A DNA stretch of 64,000 nt. Source: Lichenicola sp964236105. GTDB lineage: Bacteria; Pseudomonadota; Alphaproteobacteria; Acetobacterales; Acetobacteraceae. Location: positions 248,001 through 312,000 of the forward strand of contig CAXSBC010000004.1 of the NCBI GenBank assembly GCA_964236105.1, read 5' to 3'. Below, one piece after another: positions 41,903-51,469 of the stretch. Position numbers and translations under genes: made by a program. Position 1 is the stretch's first letter. The number at the start of each line of letters is the position of its first letter. The notes beneath the pieces are model-generated. The model ran no database searches, was not told the origin of the DNA, and saw only the letters and a program-made list of their open reading frames with translations.

Positions 41903-43486
41903 ATGGCTTCCCTCGACCTCGATACCGGGCCTTCGGGCCACACGCCGGAGCCTGCGGGCGTCGACCATGCCGGGGCGCCGCTCGAGGACGAGGCGCCGGA
42001 GGATCTGGCGCCGCGCCGCAGCCCGCCCTGCACGCTGGTCATCTTCGGCGGCGGCGGCGACCTGACCCGGCGTCTGCTGGTGCCGGCAATCTACAATCTC
42101 GTCGGCGCGCAGCTGCTGGACGAGGGCTTCTCCATCATCGCCGTCGACTGGTCCGATCTCGACAGCCAGAGCCTGCGGGCGCAGCTCACCGAGACCATGC
42201 GGCTGTTCGTGACCCAGCGCCGGTCGAGCGCCGCGGAGCTGCACGAGGCGGACTGGGAGTGGCTGTGCCAGCGCATCTCGTTCCTGCGCGGCGGCTTCGA
42301 CGATCCCGACACCTACCAGAAGCTCTCGACACTCTGCGGCGTCGGCAACTGCGTGTTCTATCTGGCGGTGGCGGCACGGTTCTTCGCCCCGATCGTCGGC
42401 CAGCTGGAGACGGCGGGACTGACCGGCGAGACCGAGAGCCGCTTCCGTCGCGTCGTGGTGGAGAAGCCGTTCGGGTCCGACCTGAAGTCGGCGAAGGCGC
42501 TCAACGCGCAGCTGCGCAACGCGCTCGATGAAAGCCAGATCTACCGGATCGATCACTATCTCGGCAAGGAGACGGTGCAGAACATCCTGGCGCTGCGCTT
42601 CTCCAACGGCTTCTTCGAACCGCTCTGGAACCGGCAGAACATCGACCACGTGCAGATCACCGTGGCCGAGACGGTGGGCGTGGAGAAGCGCGGGCGGTTC
42701 TACGAGACCACCGGCGCGCTCCGCGACATGGTGCCGAACCACATCATGCAGCTGCTGGCGATGGTGGCGATGGAGGCGCCGATCTCGTTCGACGCCGACG
42801 CCGTGCGCGACGAGAAGTCCAAGGTGCTGGCGGCCGTGCACCAGCTGGCGCCCACCGACATCGTGCGCGGGCAGTATGGCGCCGGCAGCATCGCCGGCCG
42901 GGCGATGACGGGGTATCGCGAGGAGCCGGATGTCGCGGCGGACAGCCAGGCGGAAACGTTCGTGGCGATGAAGCTGTCGATCGACAACTGGCGCTGGGCG
43001 GGCGTGCCGTTCTACGTGCGCACCGGCAAGCGGCTGACCACGCGCAAGACCGAGATCGCCATCCACTTCAAGCAGGCGCCGTATGCGCTGTTCCGCGAGA
43101 CGCCGGTCGAGAAGCTGACGCCGAACATCATGGTGCTGCAGATCCAGCCGTCGGAAGGCGTGACCATGCAGTTCTCGGCCAAGATGCCGGGCCCGACGGT
43201 CAAGCTGGGCGGGGTGCGGATGAAGTTCGACTATGCCGACTGGTTCCAGGAAGGGCCCAGCACCGGCTACGAGACGCTGATCTATGACTGCCTGATCGGC
43301 GACGCGACGCTGTTCCAGCGCGCCGACAACATCGAGACCGGCTGGGGCGTGGTGCAGCCGGCGCTGGATGCATGGCGCAACGGGCATGGCGATCTGCACT
43401 TCTATCCCGCCGGCAAGGCCGGTCCGGACGAGGCGAATGCGCTGCTGGCCCGCGACGGGCGGCACTGGCTGGGATTGAACGGATGA
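41903..43486 (+). CDS. zwf: Glucose-6-phosphate 1-dehydrogenase Zwf
   Basis: Zwf oxidises glucose-6-phosphate to 6-phosphogluconolactone. The 527-residue protein has a 40-residue Pro/Glu-rich N-terminal extension, then the coenzyme motif LVIFGGGGDLTRRLLVPAIYNL, VVEKPFGSD, the catalytic signature RIDHYLGKETVQNIL, and FYVRTGKRL. The normal GxxGDL motif is present with GGGGDL. ATG at 41903 is two bases after the gnd stop, with TAGGA overlapping that stop as a weak ribosome site. The frame is also open upstream through gnd, which is a shadow. Its stop overlaps the next start (ATGA at 43483-43486). Confidence 0.96.
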   Translation: MASLDLDTGPSGHTPEPAGVDHAGAPLEDEAPEDLAPRRSPPCTLVIFGGGGDLTRRLLVPAIYNLVGAQLLDEGFSIIAVDWSDLDSQSLRAQLTETMRLFVTQRRSSAAELHEADWEWLCQRISFLRGGFDDPDTYQKLSTLCGVGNCVFYLAVAARFFAPIVGQLETAGLTGETESRFRRVVVEKPFGSDLKSAKALNAQLRNALDESQIYRIDHYLGKETVQNILALRFSNGFFEPLWNRQNIDHVQITVAETVGVEKRGRFYETTGALRDMVPNHIMQLLAMVAMEAPISFDADAVRDEKSKVLAAVHQLAPTDIVRGQYGAGSIAGRAMTGYREEPDVAADSQAETFVAMKLSIDNWRWAGVPFYVRTGKRLTTRKTEIAIHFKQAPYALFRETPVEKLTPNIMVLQIQPSEGVTMQFSAKMPGPTVKLGGVRMKFDYADWFQEGPSTGYETLIYDCLIGDATLFQRADNIETGWGVVQPALDAWRNGHGDLHFYPAGKAGPDEANALLARDGRHWLGLNG

Positions 43487-44334
43487 TGAGCGCTCCCCGG
43501 CCACCGGCGGCCTCGCGGGTCAGGCTGCTGGTCTCCGACATCGACGGCACGCTGATCAACGGCGACAAGGAGCTCACGCCGGCCACCCGGGCGGCGGCGG
43601 TTCGGCTGCGCGAAGCGGGCATCGCGCTGTGCCTGGTCAGCAGCCGGTCGGTGCGCGGCATGCAGATGTTCCTGCAGCCGCTGGGCATCGACACGCCCTC
43701 GGCCGGCCTCAATGGCGGCCAGATCGTCGGCGCCGACGGAACGATGCTCGAGGTGCTGTCGCTCGACGCGCAGGCCGCGCGGCTGGTGGTCGAGACGCTG
43801 ACGCTGAACCATGTCGATGCCTGGCTGTTCAGCGGCCGCGACTGGCTGATCCGCGACATCGCCGGACCGTTCGTGCCGCGCGAGCGCAAGACGGTGCAGT
43901 TCGAGCCGACCGTGGTGCCGAGCTTCGACGCGCATTACGACGGGATCGGCAAGATCATGGGAGCCAGCGTCGACTACGCGCTGCTGGAGCGGATGGAGAT
44001 CGAGCTCGGCACCATGCTCGGCCGGCAGGTGAGCGCGCACCGCTCCTCGCCCTGGTATCTGGACGTGACCAACCCGCAGGCCAACAAGGGCCACGCGGCG
44101 AACCGTCTGGCGGACATGCTGGGAATCGACCGCTCGGAGGTCGCCTGCATCGGCGACATGGACAACGACATCTCGATGCTGAGCACCGCCGCCCTGTCGG
44201 TCGCCATGGGCAACGCGCCGGAGCATGTGGCCGAGACGGCGCATTTCGTGACCGAAACGAACAACCGCGACGGCTGGGCGAGGGCGGTGGAGGAGCTGAT
44301 CCTGCCGCGCGCGCCCAGGCCCGCAGGAGCATGA
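43483..44334 (+). CDS. Cof-type HAD-IIB hydrolase (first of two tandem copies)
   Basis: A sugar-phosphate phosphatase-like protein of about 283 residues in the HAD superfamily, subclass IIB. Motif I is LLVSDIDGTLINGDKE, motif II is in LVSSRS, and motifs III/IV are the Lys in NKGHAANRLADML and ACIGDMDNDISML. The cap contains SGRDWLIRDIAGPFV and ends with SSPWYLDVTNPQANKG. It overlaps the zwf stop by four bases (a second ATG three bases later is also possible). A close paralogue follows. The substrate is unknown; placement in the pentose phosphate operon suggests a sugar-phosphate or phosphogluconate-like compound. See the separate note on the pair. Confidence 0.88.
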   Translation: MMSAPRPPAASRVRLLVSDIDGTLINGDKELTPATRAAAVRLREAGIALCLVSSRSVRGMQMFLQPLGIDTPSAGLNGGQIVGADGTMLEVLSLDAQAARLVVETLTLNHVDAWLFSGRDWLIRDIAGPFVPRERKTVQFEPTVVPSFDAHYDGIGKIMGASVDYALLERMEIELGTMLGRQVSAHRSSPWYLDVTNPQANKGHAANRLADMLGIDRSEVACIGDMDNDISMLSTAALSVAMGNAPEHVAETAHFVTETNNRDGWARAVEELILPRAPRPAGA

Positions 44335-44336
44335 CG

Positions 44337-45155
44337 ATGGCGGAGCCCGCAAAGATCAGCCTGGTGCTGGCGGACGTGGACGGCACGCTGGTCACCAGGG
44401 AGAAGATCCTGACCGAGCGGGCGGTGCGCGCGGTGAAGCGCCTGCGCGAGCGCGGCATCCGGTTCGCGATCACCAGCGGCCGGCCGCCCAAGGGCATGGG
44501 CATGCTGATCGCGCCGCTCGAGATCAGCGAGCCGATCGCCGGCTTCAATGGCGGGCTGTTCGTGAAGCCGGACCTGTCGATCATCGAGGCCAGGACGCTG
44601 TCGCGCGAGGCGGCGGAGAAGACGGTGCAGATCCTGCGCGACCACAAGGTCGATGTCTGGGTGTATAGCGGCGAGGACTGGCTGGTGCCGGACGCCAAGG
44701 GCCCGCATGTCGATCGCGAGCAGTGGACGGTGAAGTTCGCGCCGAAGGTCACGAGCGATTTCGGCCAGGCGCTGGACTCGGCAGTGAAGATCGTCGGCGT
44801 CAGCGATGATCTGGAGCTGATGAAGAAGGTCGAGAGGGATGCGCAGGAGGCGCTGGGCGACACCGCGTCTGCCGCGCGCTCCCAGCCCTACTACCTCGAC
44901 GTGACGCATCCGCAGGCCAACAAGGGCGGCGTCGTCACCAGCCTGGAGACGATGCTCGGCGTGAAGGCAGCCGAGATCGCCACGTTCGGCGACCAGCCCA
45001 ACGACGTGCTGATGTTCAGGAAGAGCGGCATCTCGATCGCCATGGGACAGGCGAGCGACGAGGTGAAGGGTGCCGCCACCTATGTGAGCGACTCCGTCGA
45101 GGATGAAGGGTTCGCCAAGGCGGTCGAGCGTTACGTGCTGGGAGAGGCGTCGTGA
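44337..45155 (+). CDS. Cof-type HAD-IIB hydrolase (second of two tandem copies)
   Basis: A paralogue of the preceding gene, 272 residues: motif I SLVLADVDGTLVTREK, motif II in AITSGRPPKGM, cap segment SGEDWLVPDAKGPHVD, NKGGVVTSLETML with the motif III Lys, and ATFGDQPNDVLMF as motif IV. The cap signature PYYLDVTHPQANKG is nearly the same as in its neighbour, so the pair arose by duplication. ATG at 44331 overlaps the previous stop but sits directly on the ribosome site; ATG at 44337 has AGGAG seven bases upstream and is chosen. Its stop overlaps the pgl start (GTGA). Substrate unknown. Confidence 0.88.
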   Translation: MAEPAKISLVLADVDGTLVTREKILTERAVRAVKRLRERGIRFAITSGRPPKGMGMLIAPLEISEPIAGFNGGLFVKPDLSIIEARTLSREAAEKTVQILRDHKVDVWVYSGEDWLVPDAKGPHVDREQWTVKFAPKVTSDFGQALDSAVKIVGVSDDLELMKKVERDAQEALGDTASAARSQPYYLDVTHPQANKGGVVTSLETMLGVKAAEIATFGDQPNDVLMFRKSGISIAMGQASDEVKGAATYVSDSVEDEGFAKAVERYVLGEAS

Positions 45156-45892
45156 GCGCCGACGCGACCACCGGGCGCGTCGAGACCCTGCCCGATGCCG
45201 AGGCGGTGGCGCGCTGGACCGCCGACTTCCTGCTCGAACAGGCGTTAGCCAAGGATGGAGCGTTCGTGGTGGCGCTGTCCGGCGGCTCGACGCCGAAGCG
45301 GCTCTACGAGATCCTGGCCGGCACGGGCTACGCGGACCGGTTTCCGTGGGACCGGGCGCAGCTGTTCTTTGGCGACGAGCGCTTCGTGCCGCCGCAGGAC
45401 GAGAGCAGCAACTACAACATGAGCAACCTGGCGCTGCTGTCGCATGTGCCGATACCGCCGGCCAACGTGCACCGGATGCCGACCGACGGCGACCCCGCGG
45501 ATGCGGCGCGGCGCTACCAGAGCGAGCTGCAGGCGATCTACGGCGCGGACACGCTGCAGCCCGGCCGGCCGCTGTTCGACGTGGTGCTGCTGGGGCTCGG
45601 CGAGAACGGCCACACCGCATCGCTGTTCCCCGACACCGAGGTGCTCGCCGAGATCGGGGCGTGGGTCGGCACCTGCGTGCCGCACGATGCGCCGCACACG
45701 CGCCTGACGCTGACCTATCCGGCGATCGCCAGCAGCCGTCACGTGCTGTTCCTGGTGGCGGGCAGCGGCAAGGCGGAGGTGGTGGCCCGGGTGCGCGGCG
45801 GCGATGCGACGCAGCCTGCCACGCACATCGCCACCGAGGGCGGGCTGATCTGGGTGCTGGACGAGGCGGCGGCAGGCCCGACCCATGGATGA
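45152..45892 (+). CDS. pgl: 6-phosphogluconolactonase
   Basis: Pgl hydrolyses 6-phosphogluconolactone to 6-phosphogluconate, the step between Zwf and Gnd. The 246-residue product is of the DevB/SOL type: VALSGGSTPKRLYEIL, the FFGDERFVPP region, and DVVLLGLGENGHTASLFPDT, which contains the catalytic His. The start GTG at 45152 overlaps the HAD stop, and the stop overlaps the rpiA start by eight bases. Placing pgl after zwf and gnd completes the oxidative branch in one transcript. Confidence 0.93.
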   Translation: MSADATTGRVETLPDAEAVARWTADFLLEQALAKDGAFVVALSGGSTPKRLYEILAGTGYADRFPWDRAQLFFGDERFVPPQDESSNYNMSNLALLSHVPIPPANVHRMPTDGDPADAARRYQSELQAIYGADTLQPGRPLFDVVLLGLGENGHTASLFPDTEVLAEIGAWVGTCVPHDAPHTRLTLTYPAIASSRHVLFLVAGSGKAEVVARVRGGDATQPATHIATEGGLIWVLDEAAAGPTHG

Positions 45893-46577
45893 CGCGGCCC
45901 TTGCGCTGAAGCGGCAGGTCGGCGAGGCGGCGGCGGCACTGGTCGAGGATGGCATGGTGGTCGGGATCGGCACCGGCTCCACCGCCGCCTGCATGATCGA
46001 CAGCCTGGGCGAGCGGGTCAGGCAGGGGCTGCGCATCGTCGGCATCCCGACCTCGACGCGCAGCGAGACGCAGGCGCGCGGGCTCGGGATCGAGATCGTC
46101 GGCCTCGCGACCCATCCCGAGATCGACCTGACCATCGACGGCGCCGACGAGATCGAGCGCGGCACGCTGCATCTCATCAAGGGCCTGGGCGGCGCCCTGC
46201 TGCGCGAGAAGATCGTGGCCGCCGCCTCCAGGCGGATGGTGGTGGTCGCCGACGACAGCAAGCTGGTCGACCGGCTCGGCGAGCACACGCCGGTGCCCGT
46301 CGAGGTGTCGCCGTTCGGCTGGGAGCTGGCGGCGCGCCGGCTTGGCGAGCTCGGAGGGCGGCCGACCCCGCGTCGCGACCGCAACGGCACGCTGTTCGTG
46401 ACCGATGGCGGCAACATGATCCTGGACTGCGCCTTCGGGCCGATCGACGATCCGCCGCAGCTGGAAGGCCGGATCAAGGCGATCGTCGGCGTGTTCGAGA
46501 GCGGGCTGTTCACGTCGCGCGCCTCGCTGGCGCTGGTGGCGGGCAGGAGCGGCGTCGTCCGCTGCGAGGTGACATGA
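45885..46577 (+). CDS. rpiA: Ribose-5-phosphate isomerase A
   Basis: RpiA interconverts ribulose-5-phosphate and ribose-5-phosphate. The 230-residue product has the phosphate-binding VVGIGTGSTAACMIDSL, DLTIDGADEIERG with the catalytic acidic residues, LIKGLGGALLREKIVA, and TDGGNMILDCAFG. All are standard RpiA signatures. The ATG lies inside the end of pgl, and its TGA overlaps the gntK ATG, so synthesis is coupled. Confidence 0.95.
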   Translation: MDDAALALKRQVGEAAAALVEDGMVVGIGTGSTAACMIDSLGERVRQGLRIVGIPTSTRSETQARGLGIEIVGLATHPEIDLTIDGADEIERGTLHLIKGLGGALLREKIVAAASRRMVVVADDSKLVDRLGEHTPVPVEVSPFGWELAARRLGELGGRPTPRRDRNGTLFVTDGGNMILDCAFGPIDDPPQLEGRIKAIVGVFESGLFTSRASLALVAGRSGVVRCEVT

Positions 46578-47086
46578 GCGGGCATCAGGTGACGCCGCGC
46601 ATCGTCGTGGTGATGGGCGTGTCCGGCTCCGGCAAGTCCTCGGCGGCCGAGTGGCTGCATGACAGGCTGGGCTGGGTGTTCCAGGAGGGAGATTCCCTGC
46701 ACCCGAAGGAGAACGTCGCCAAGATGAGCGCCGGCATCCCGTTGAGCGATGCCGACCGCGCGCCCTGGCTCGCAGCCTGTGCCGCCTGGATCAAGGCGCT
46801 GCACGACACCCACCAGCCCGGCATCCTGACCTGCTCGGCCCTGAAGCGGAGCTACCGCCAGACGCTGTCGCAGGGCTTCGACGACGTGGTGTTTCTCTAC
46901 CTGACGGTGCCCGAGGCGCAGCTCAGGGAGAGGCTCGCCCGGCGGACCCACCACTACATGCCAAGCAGCCTGCTGCCGACCCAGCTCAGCACGCTGGAAG
47001 CGCCCGGACCGGACGAGCGGGTGATCGAGGTGGTGGCGGCCGAGACCGTGGACGCCACCATGCAGGGCGTGCTCGCCCGCCTGTAG
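46574..47086 (+). CDS. gntK: Gluconokinase (GntK)
   Basis: GntK phosphorylates gluconate to 6-phosphogluconate and so feeds the pentose phosphate route from gluconate. The 170-residue protein has the P-loop VVMGVSGSGKSSAAEWL, QEGDSLHPKENVAKMSAGIPLSDADRAPWL as two adjacent pieces of the substrate site, and LTCSALKRSYRQTL. It is the last gene of the operon and ends seven bases before the convergent chemoreceptor gene. Gluconate is a major oxidation product in acetic acid bacteria, which fits this position. Confidence 0.95.
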   Translation: MSGHQVTPRIVVVMGVSGSGKSSAAEWLHDRLGWVFQEGDSLHPKENVAKMSAGIPLSDADRAPWLAACAAWIKALHDTHQPGILTCSALKRSYRQTLSQGFDDVVFLYLTVPEAQLRERLARRTHHYMPSSLLPTQLSTLEAPGPDERVIEVVAAETVDATMQGVLARL

Positions 47087-47092
47087 CCGGTC

Positions 47093-48802
47093 TCAGGCGG
47101 TGCGCACCTTCGAGATGAAGCTGTTGACCTCGCTCGACAGGCTTTCGGCCTGGCGCGACAGGTCGCCCGCGGCACTCAGCACCTCGCCTGCGGCGGCGCC
47201 GGTGTCGTTGGCGGCCCGGCTGACGCCGGCGATGTTGCTGGTCACGACCTGGGTGCTGACCGCGGTCTGCTGAACGTTGCGGGCGATCTCGGCGGTGGCG
47301 GCCCCCTGCTGCTCCACGGCGGCGGCGATGCTGGTGGTGATGGCGCCGACTTCCTCGATCAGGCCGCCGATCTCGCGGATCGCATCGACGGCGCCGCCGG
47401 TCGCCTGCTGCACCTGGGCGATCTGTCCGGCGATCTCGTCGGTGGCGCGCGCCGTCTGCTGCGCCAGGCTCTTCACCTCGGACGCGACGACCGCGAAGCC
47501 CTTGCCGGCATCGCCGGCGCGGGCGGCCTCGATGGTGGCGTTCAGCGCCAGCAGGTTGGTCTGGCTGGCGATGCTGGTGATGAGCTCGACGACCTTGCCG
47601 ATGCGAGCCGCACTTTCCGACAGCGCCTGCACGGTGTCGTCGGTGCGCCGCACGCTGCCGATCACCTTGCCGGTCAGGGTGGCCGAACTCACCACCTGCC
47701 GGTTGATCTCCGAGATGGAGGAGGAGAGCTGCTCTGAGGCGGCGGCGACGGTCTGCACGCCGGCACTGGAGACCTCGGCCGCCTGCGCCACGGCGACGGC
47801 CTGACGGTCGGTCTGCGCTGCCGTGCCGGTCATGGACGAGGCGGTCGCCTCCATCTCGGTGGAGGCGGCGGCGAGCATCGAGACGGTGCTGCCGATCTGG
47901 CGCTCGAAGTCGCCCATCAGCGTCTCGAGGCGGGTGCTGCGCTGCTGGCGCGTCGTGCGCTCGGCCTCCTGCTCGGCCGACAGGCGGTCGGCGGTGATCA
48001 TGCTCTCCTTGAACACCTGCACCGCCGAGGCCATCGCGCCGATCTCGTCGCCCCGGCCGATGCCCGGCACCGGGACCGTCATGTCGCGGTCGGCGAGGCG
48101 ACGCATCGCCGCTGTCATGGCGGTGATCGGGCGGGAGATGTGGCGGATCAAGGCGACGGCGATCACGGTGCTGAGCAGCAGAACCAGGCCGATGCCGGTG
48201 GCGATGAGGGCCCGGGCTGTCGAATAGCTCTGGCGGCTGAGCTCGCCATAGGCCTCGCCGTGCTGAGCGTTGTAGCCGAGGTCCCACTGCATCAGGTCGA
48301 TCAGGGCTTTGAGGTGCGACGCGGAGGCGCCGACATAGCGTTCGTGCGCTTCCTTGTCCTGCCGGTCATCCTTGAACGTCTGCAGCTGGGCGAGGTCGGC
48401 CTGGTATTTCGGCCAGGTCGTGTTGAATACCGTCGTGAAACGGTCGCGTTCCTCGCCGGGATCGATCAGGGAATCATACTCGGCGCGTCGCCGGTTGACG
48501 TCGGCGATCGCATTGCGCACCGAAAGCTCGGCCTCCGCACGCTCCGCGTCGCTGGTGGTCATCATCATCCGCGCCTCGCTGCTATGCACCTCCTCGAGTG
48601 CCAGCTGCAGCCGCGCCCCGCTCAAGGTGCTGGGAAGATAGTTGTCGCGGAGGACGACGACCGCGCCATTGGTCGTGCCGAGGCGCTCGAGGGCGAACAG
48701 CCCGAGCATGGTCGACAAGATGGTGAGCACGGCAAAGCCGATGCCCAGCTTCATGCCGAGTGACAGGCGGTGGAACGGTCCTGGTCGGCTGGCGAGGGTC
48801 AT
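47093..48802 (-). CDS. Methyl-accepting chemotaxis protein
   Basis: A 569-residue chemoreceptor. An N-terminal transmembrane helix (about residues 17-38) is followed by a helical periplasmic sensor of the four-helix-bundle type (about 40-190), a second membrane helix (ALIATGIGLVLLLSTVIAVALI in parts, about 196-217), a HAMP domain (RHISRPITAMTAAMRRLADRDM), and a long signalling coiled coil. The hairpin tip holds EAARAGDAGKGFAVVASEVKSLA. No C-terminal pentapeptide for CheR binding is present. Start ATG at 48800-48802 follows AAGGA. The ligand is unknown; no che genes are in the window. Confidence 0.93.
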   Translation of the reverse strand: MTLASRPGPFHRLSLGMKLGIGFAVLTILSTMLGLFALERLGTTNGAVVVLRDNYLPSTLSGARLQLALEEVHSSEARMMMTTSDAERAEAELSVRNAIADVNRRRAEYDSLIDPGEERDRFTTVFNTTWPKYQADLAQLQTFKDDRQDKEAHERYVGASASHLKALIDLMQWDLGYNAQHGEAYGELSRQSYSTARALIATGIGLVLLLSTVIAVALIRHISRPITAMTAAMRRLADRDMTVPVPGIGRGDEIGAMASAVQVFKESMITADRLSAEQEAERTTRQQRSTRLETLMGDFERQIGSTVSMLAAASTEMEATASSMTGTAAQTDRQAVAVAQAAEVSSAGVQTVAAASEQLSSSISEINRQVVSSATLTGKVIGSVRRTDDTVQALSESAARIGKVVELITSIASQTNLLALNATIEAARAGDAGKGFAVVASEVKSLAQQTARATDEIAGQIAQVQQATGGAVDAIREIGGLIEEVGAITTSIAAAVEQQGAATAEIARNVQQTAVSTQVVTSNIAGVSRAANDTGAAAGEVLSAAGDLSRQAESLSSEVNSFISKVRTA

Positions 48803-48890
48803 CGGTGTGCATCCTTGGCTGGGATGCGGATCATCGCCGGCAAAGCTTGATGAATTGTTTCCCCGAACCGGGTGCGATAGCCGTTCGTGC

Positions 48891-49373
48891 ATGAATGACA
48901 GTCAGCGGCGGGTCCGCCTTTTCGTCGATGCCGATGCCTGCCCGGTGAAGGCCGAGATCTACCGGGTGGCCGAGCGCTACCGTCTGGGCGTGTTCGTGGT
49001 GTCGAACAGCCTAATCGCGATTCCGGCCTCGCCGCTGATCGAGCGGGTGGTGGTGGAGGCGGGGCCGGACGTGGCGGATGGCTGGATCGCCGAGCGGGCG
49101 GCACGCGGCGACATCGTCGTCACCTCCGACGTGCCGCTGGCGTCGCGTTGCGTGAAGGCCGGCGCCGAGGTGCTGGGACCCACGGGGCGCCGGTTCGATA
49201 CCGATTCGATCGGCATGACGCTGGCGACCCGCAACCTGATGGAGGATCTGCGCTCGGCCGGCCAGATCACCGGCGGACCGAAGCCGTTCGCGCAGAAGGA
49301 TCGCTCGGCGTTCCTGAACGCGCTGGACACCGCCATCGTCCGGCTGCGCAAGGCGGGCTTCGCGGCCGGCTAG
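48891..49373 (+). CDS. DUF188 (YaiI/YqxD) family protein
   Basis: A 160-residue member of the UPF0178/YaiI family with a PIN-like layout. It begins RVRLFVDADACPVKAEIYRVAERY and carries the acidic motif DADACPVK, followed by VVTSDVPLASRCVKAGAEVLGPTGRRF and TGGPKPFAQKDRSAFLNALD. These Asp residues suggest a metal-dependent nuclease-like site, but the activity is not established. ATG at 48891 is the natural start; an upstream in-frame extension overlaps the divergent chemoreceptor gene and is not supported. Confidence 0.88.
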   Translation: MNDSQRRVRLFVDADACPVKAEIYRVAERYRLGVFVVSNSLIAIPASPLIERVVVEAGPDVADGWIAERAARGDIVVTSDVPLASRCVKAGAEVLGPTGRRFDTDSIGMTLATRNLMEDLRSAGQITGGPKPFAQKDRSAFLNALDTAIVRLRKAGFAAG

Positions 49374-49454
49374 AGGCGGCCGAATGCCGCCCTGGCAGCG
49401 ATTTGTGTTCCGCACTGACCGGGATCGCGCGCCGACCGCCGGGCGACGACCCGG

Positions 49455-50437
<983 letters not shown>

Positions 50438-50441
<4 letters not shown>

Positions 50442-51469
50442 GCCGGGATCACGGCCGGCCCGGGCTGCGGCGGCGTGCGCGGCGGCAGCGGACGGCCTTC
50501 CGCCGGCAGCACGCAGGCGATGTCCTGCGCGCCGTGACGCAGCAGCGCGGGACGCGCGTCGCAGGCCGCGTGCGCATATCGGCAGCGCGGCTGGAACGGG
50601 CAGCCGGCCGGGCGCCGCGCGGGGCTGGGCGGTGCGCCCGGGATCGAGGGCAGGCGGGCCGGGCGGGCGCCGTGCAGCGGCGGGATGCTGTCGAGCAGGC
50701 CGGCGGTGTAGGGGTGGCCCGGCCGGGCGAACAGCGCCGCCGTCGGGCCGCGCTCGGCGACGTTGCCGGCATAGAGCACCAGCGTGCGGTCGCAGGTCTC
50801 GGCGACCACGCCCATGTCGTGGGTGATCAGCAGCACCGACGAGCCGAAATCGCGGCGCAGGCGGCGCAGCAGGTCCAGGATCTGCGCCTGCACCGTGACG
50901 TCGAGCGCCGTGGTCGGCTCGTCGGCGATCAGCAGCGACGGGTTGCAGGACAGCGCCATGGCGATCATCGCGCGCTGGCGCAGCCCGCCCGAGAGCTGGT
51001 GCGGGTAGCGGTCGGCGGCGCGCCTGGGATCGGGCACGCCCATCTCGCCGAGCAGCTCGACCGTGCGGGCGCGAGCACCGGCGCGCGACAGCGGCCGGTG
51101 GGCGCGGAGCTGCTCGTCGATCTGCCAGCCGATCGTGTAGACCGGGGTCAGCGCCGACATCGGGTCCTGGAAGATCATGGCGATCTCGACGCCGCGCAGG
51201 CTGCGCATGGCGTGGCGGTCGAGGCCGATCAGCTCGCGTCCCCGGTAGCGGACCGAGCCGGTGATCAGCGCGCCGGGCGCGTCGATCAGGCCCATCACGG
51301 CAAGTGCGGTCATGCTCTTGCCGGAGCCTGACTCGCCGACGATGCCCAGGATCTCCTGCGCGCCGAGCGAGAACGAGACATCCTCGATGACGCGCATCGT
51401 GCGGCCGCGTCCGGCGGGCAGGGTGACCGTGAGGCCGCTGACCTCGAGCAGGGGCAGGTCAGCGCCCAT
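50438..51469 (-). CDS. Oligopeptide/dipeptide ABC transporter ATP-binding protein (DppD-like)
   Basis: The second ATPase subunit, 343 residues: Walker A IVGESGSGKSMTALAVM, signature LSGGLRQRAMIAMAL, Walker B LLIADEPTTALD, and the oligopeptide ABC C-terminal domain with the Cys motif CPFQPRCRYAHAAC. The start overlaps the end of the permease gene by 11 bases and the stop overlaps the DppF-like start, so the four membrane-complex genes are tightly coupled. Confidence 0.93.
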
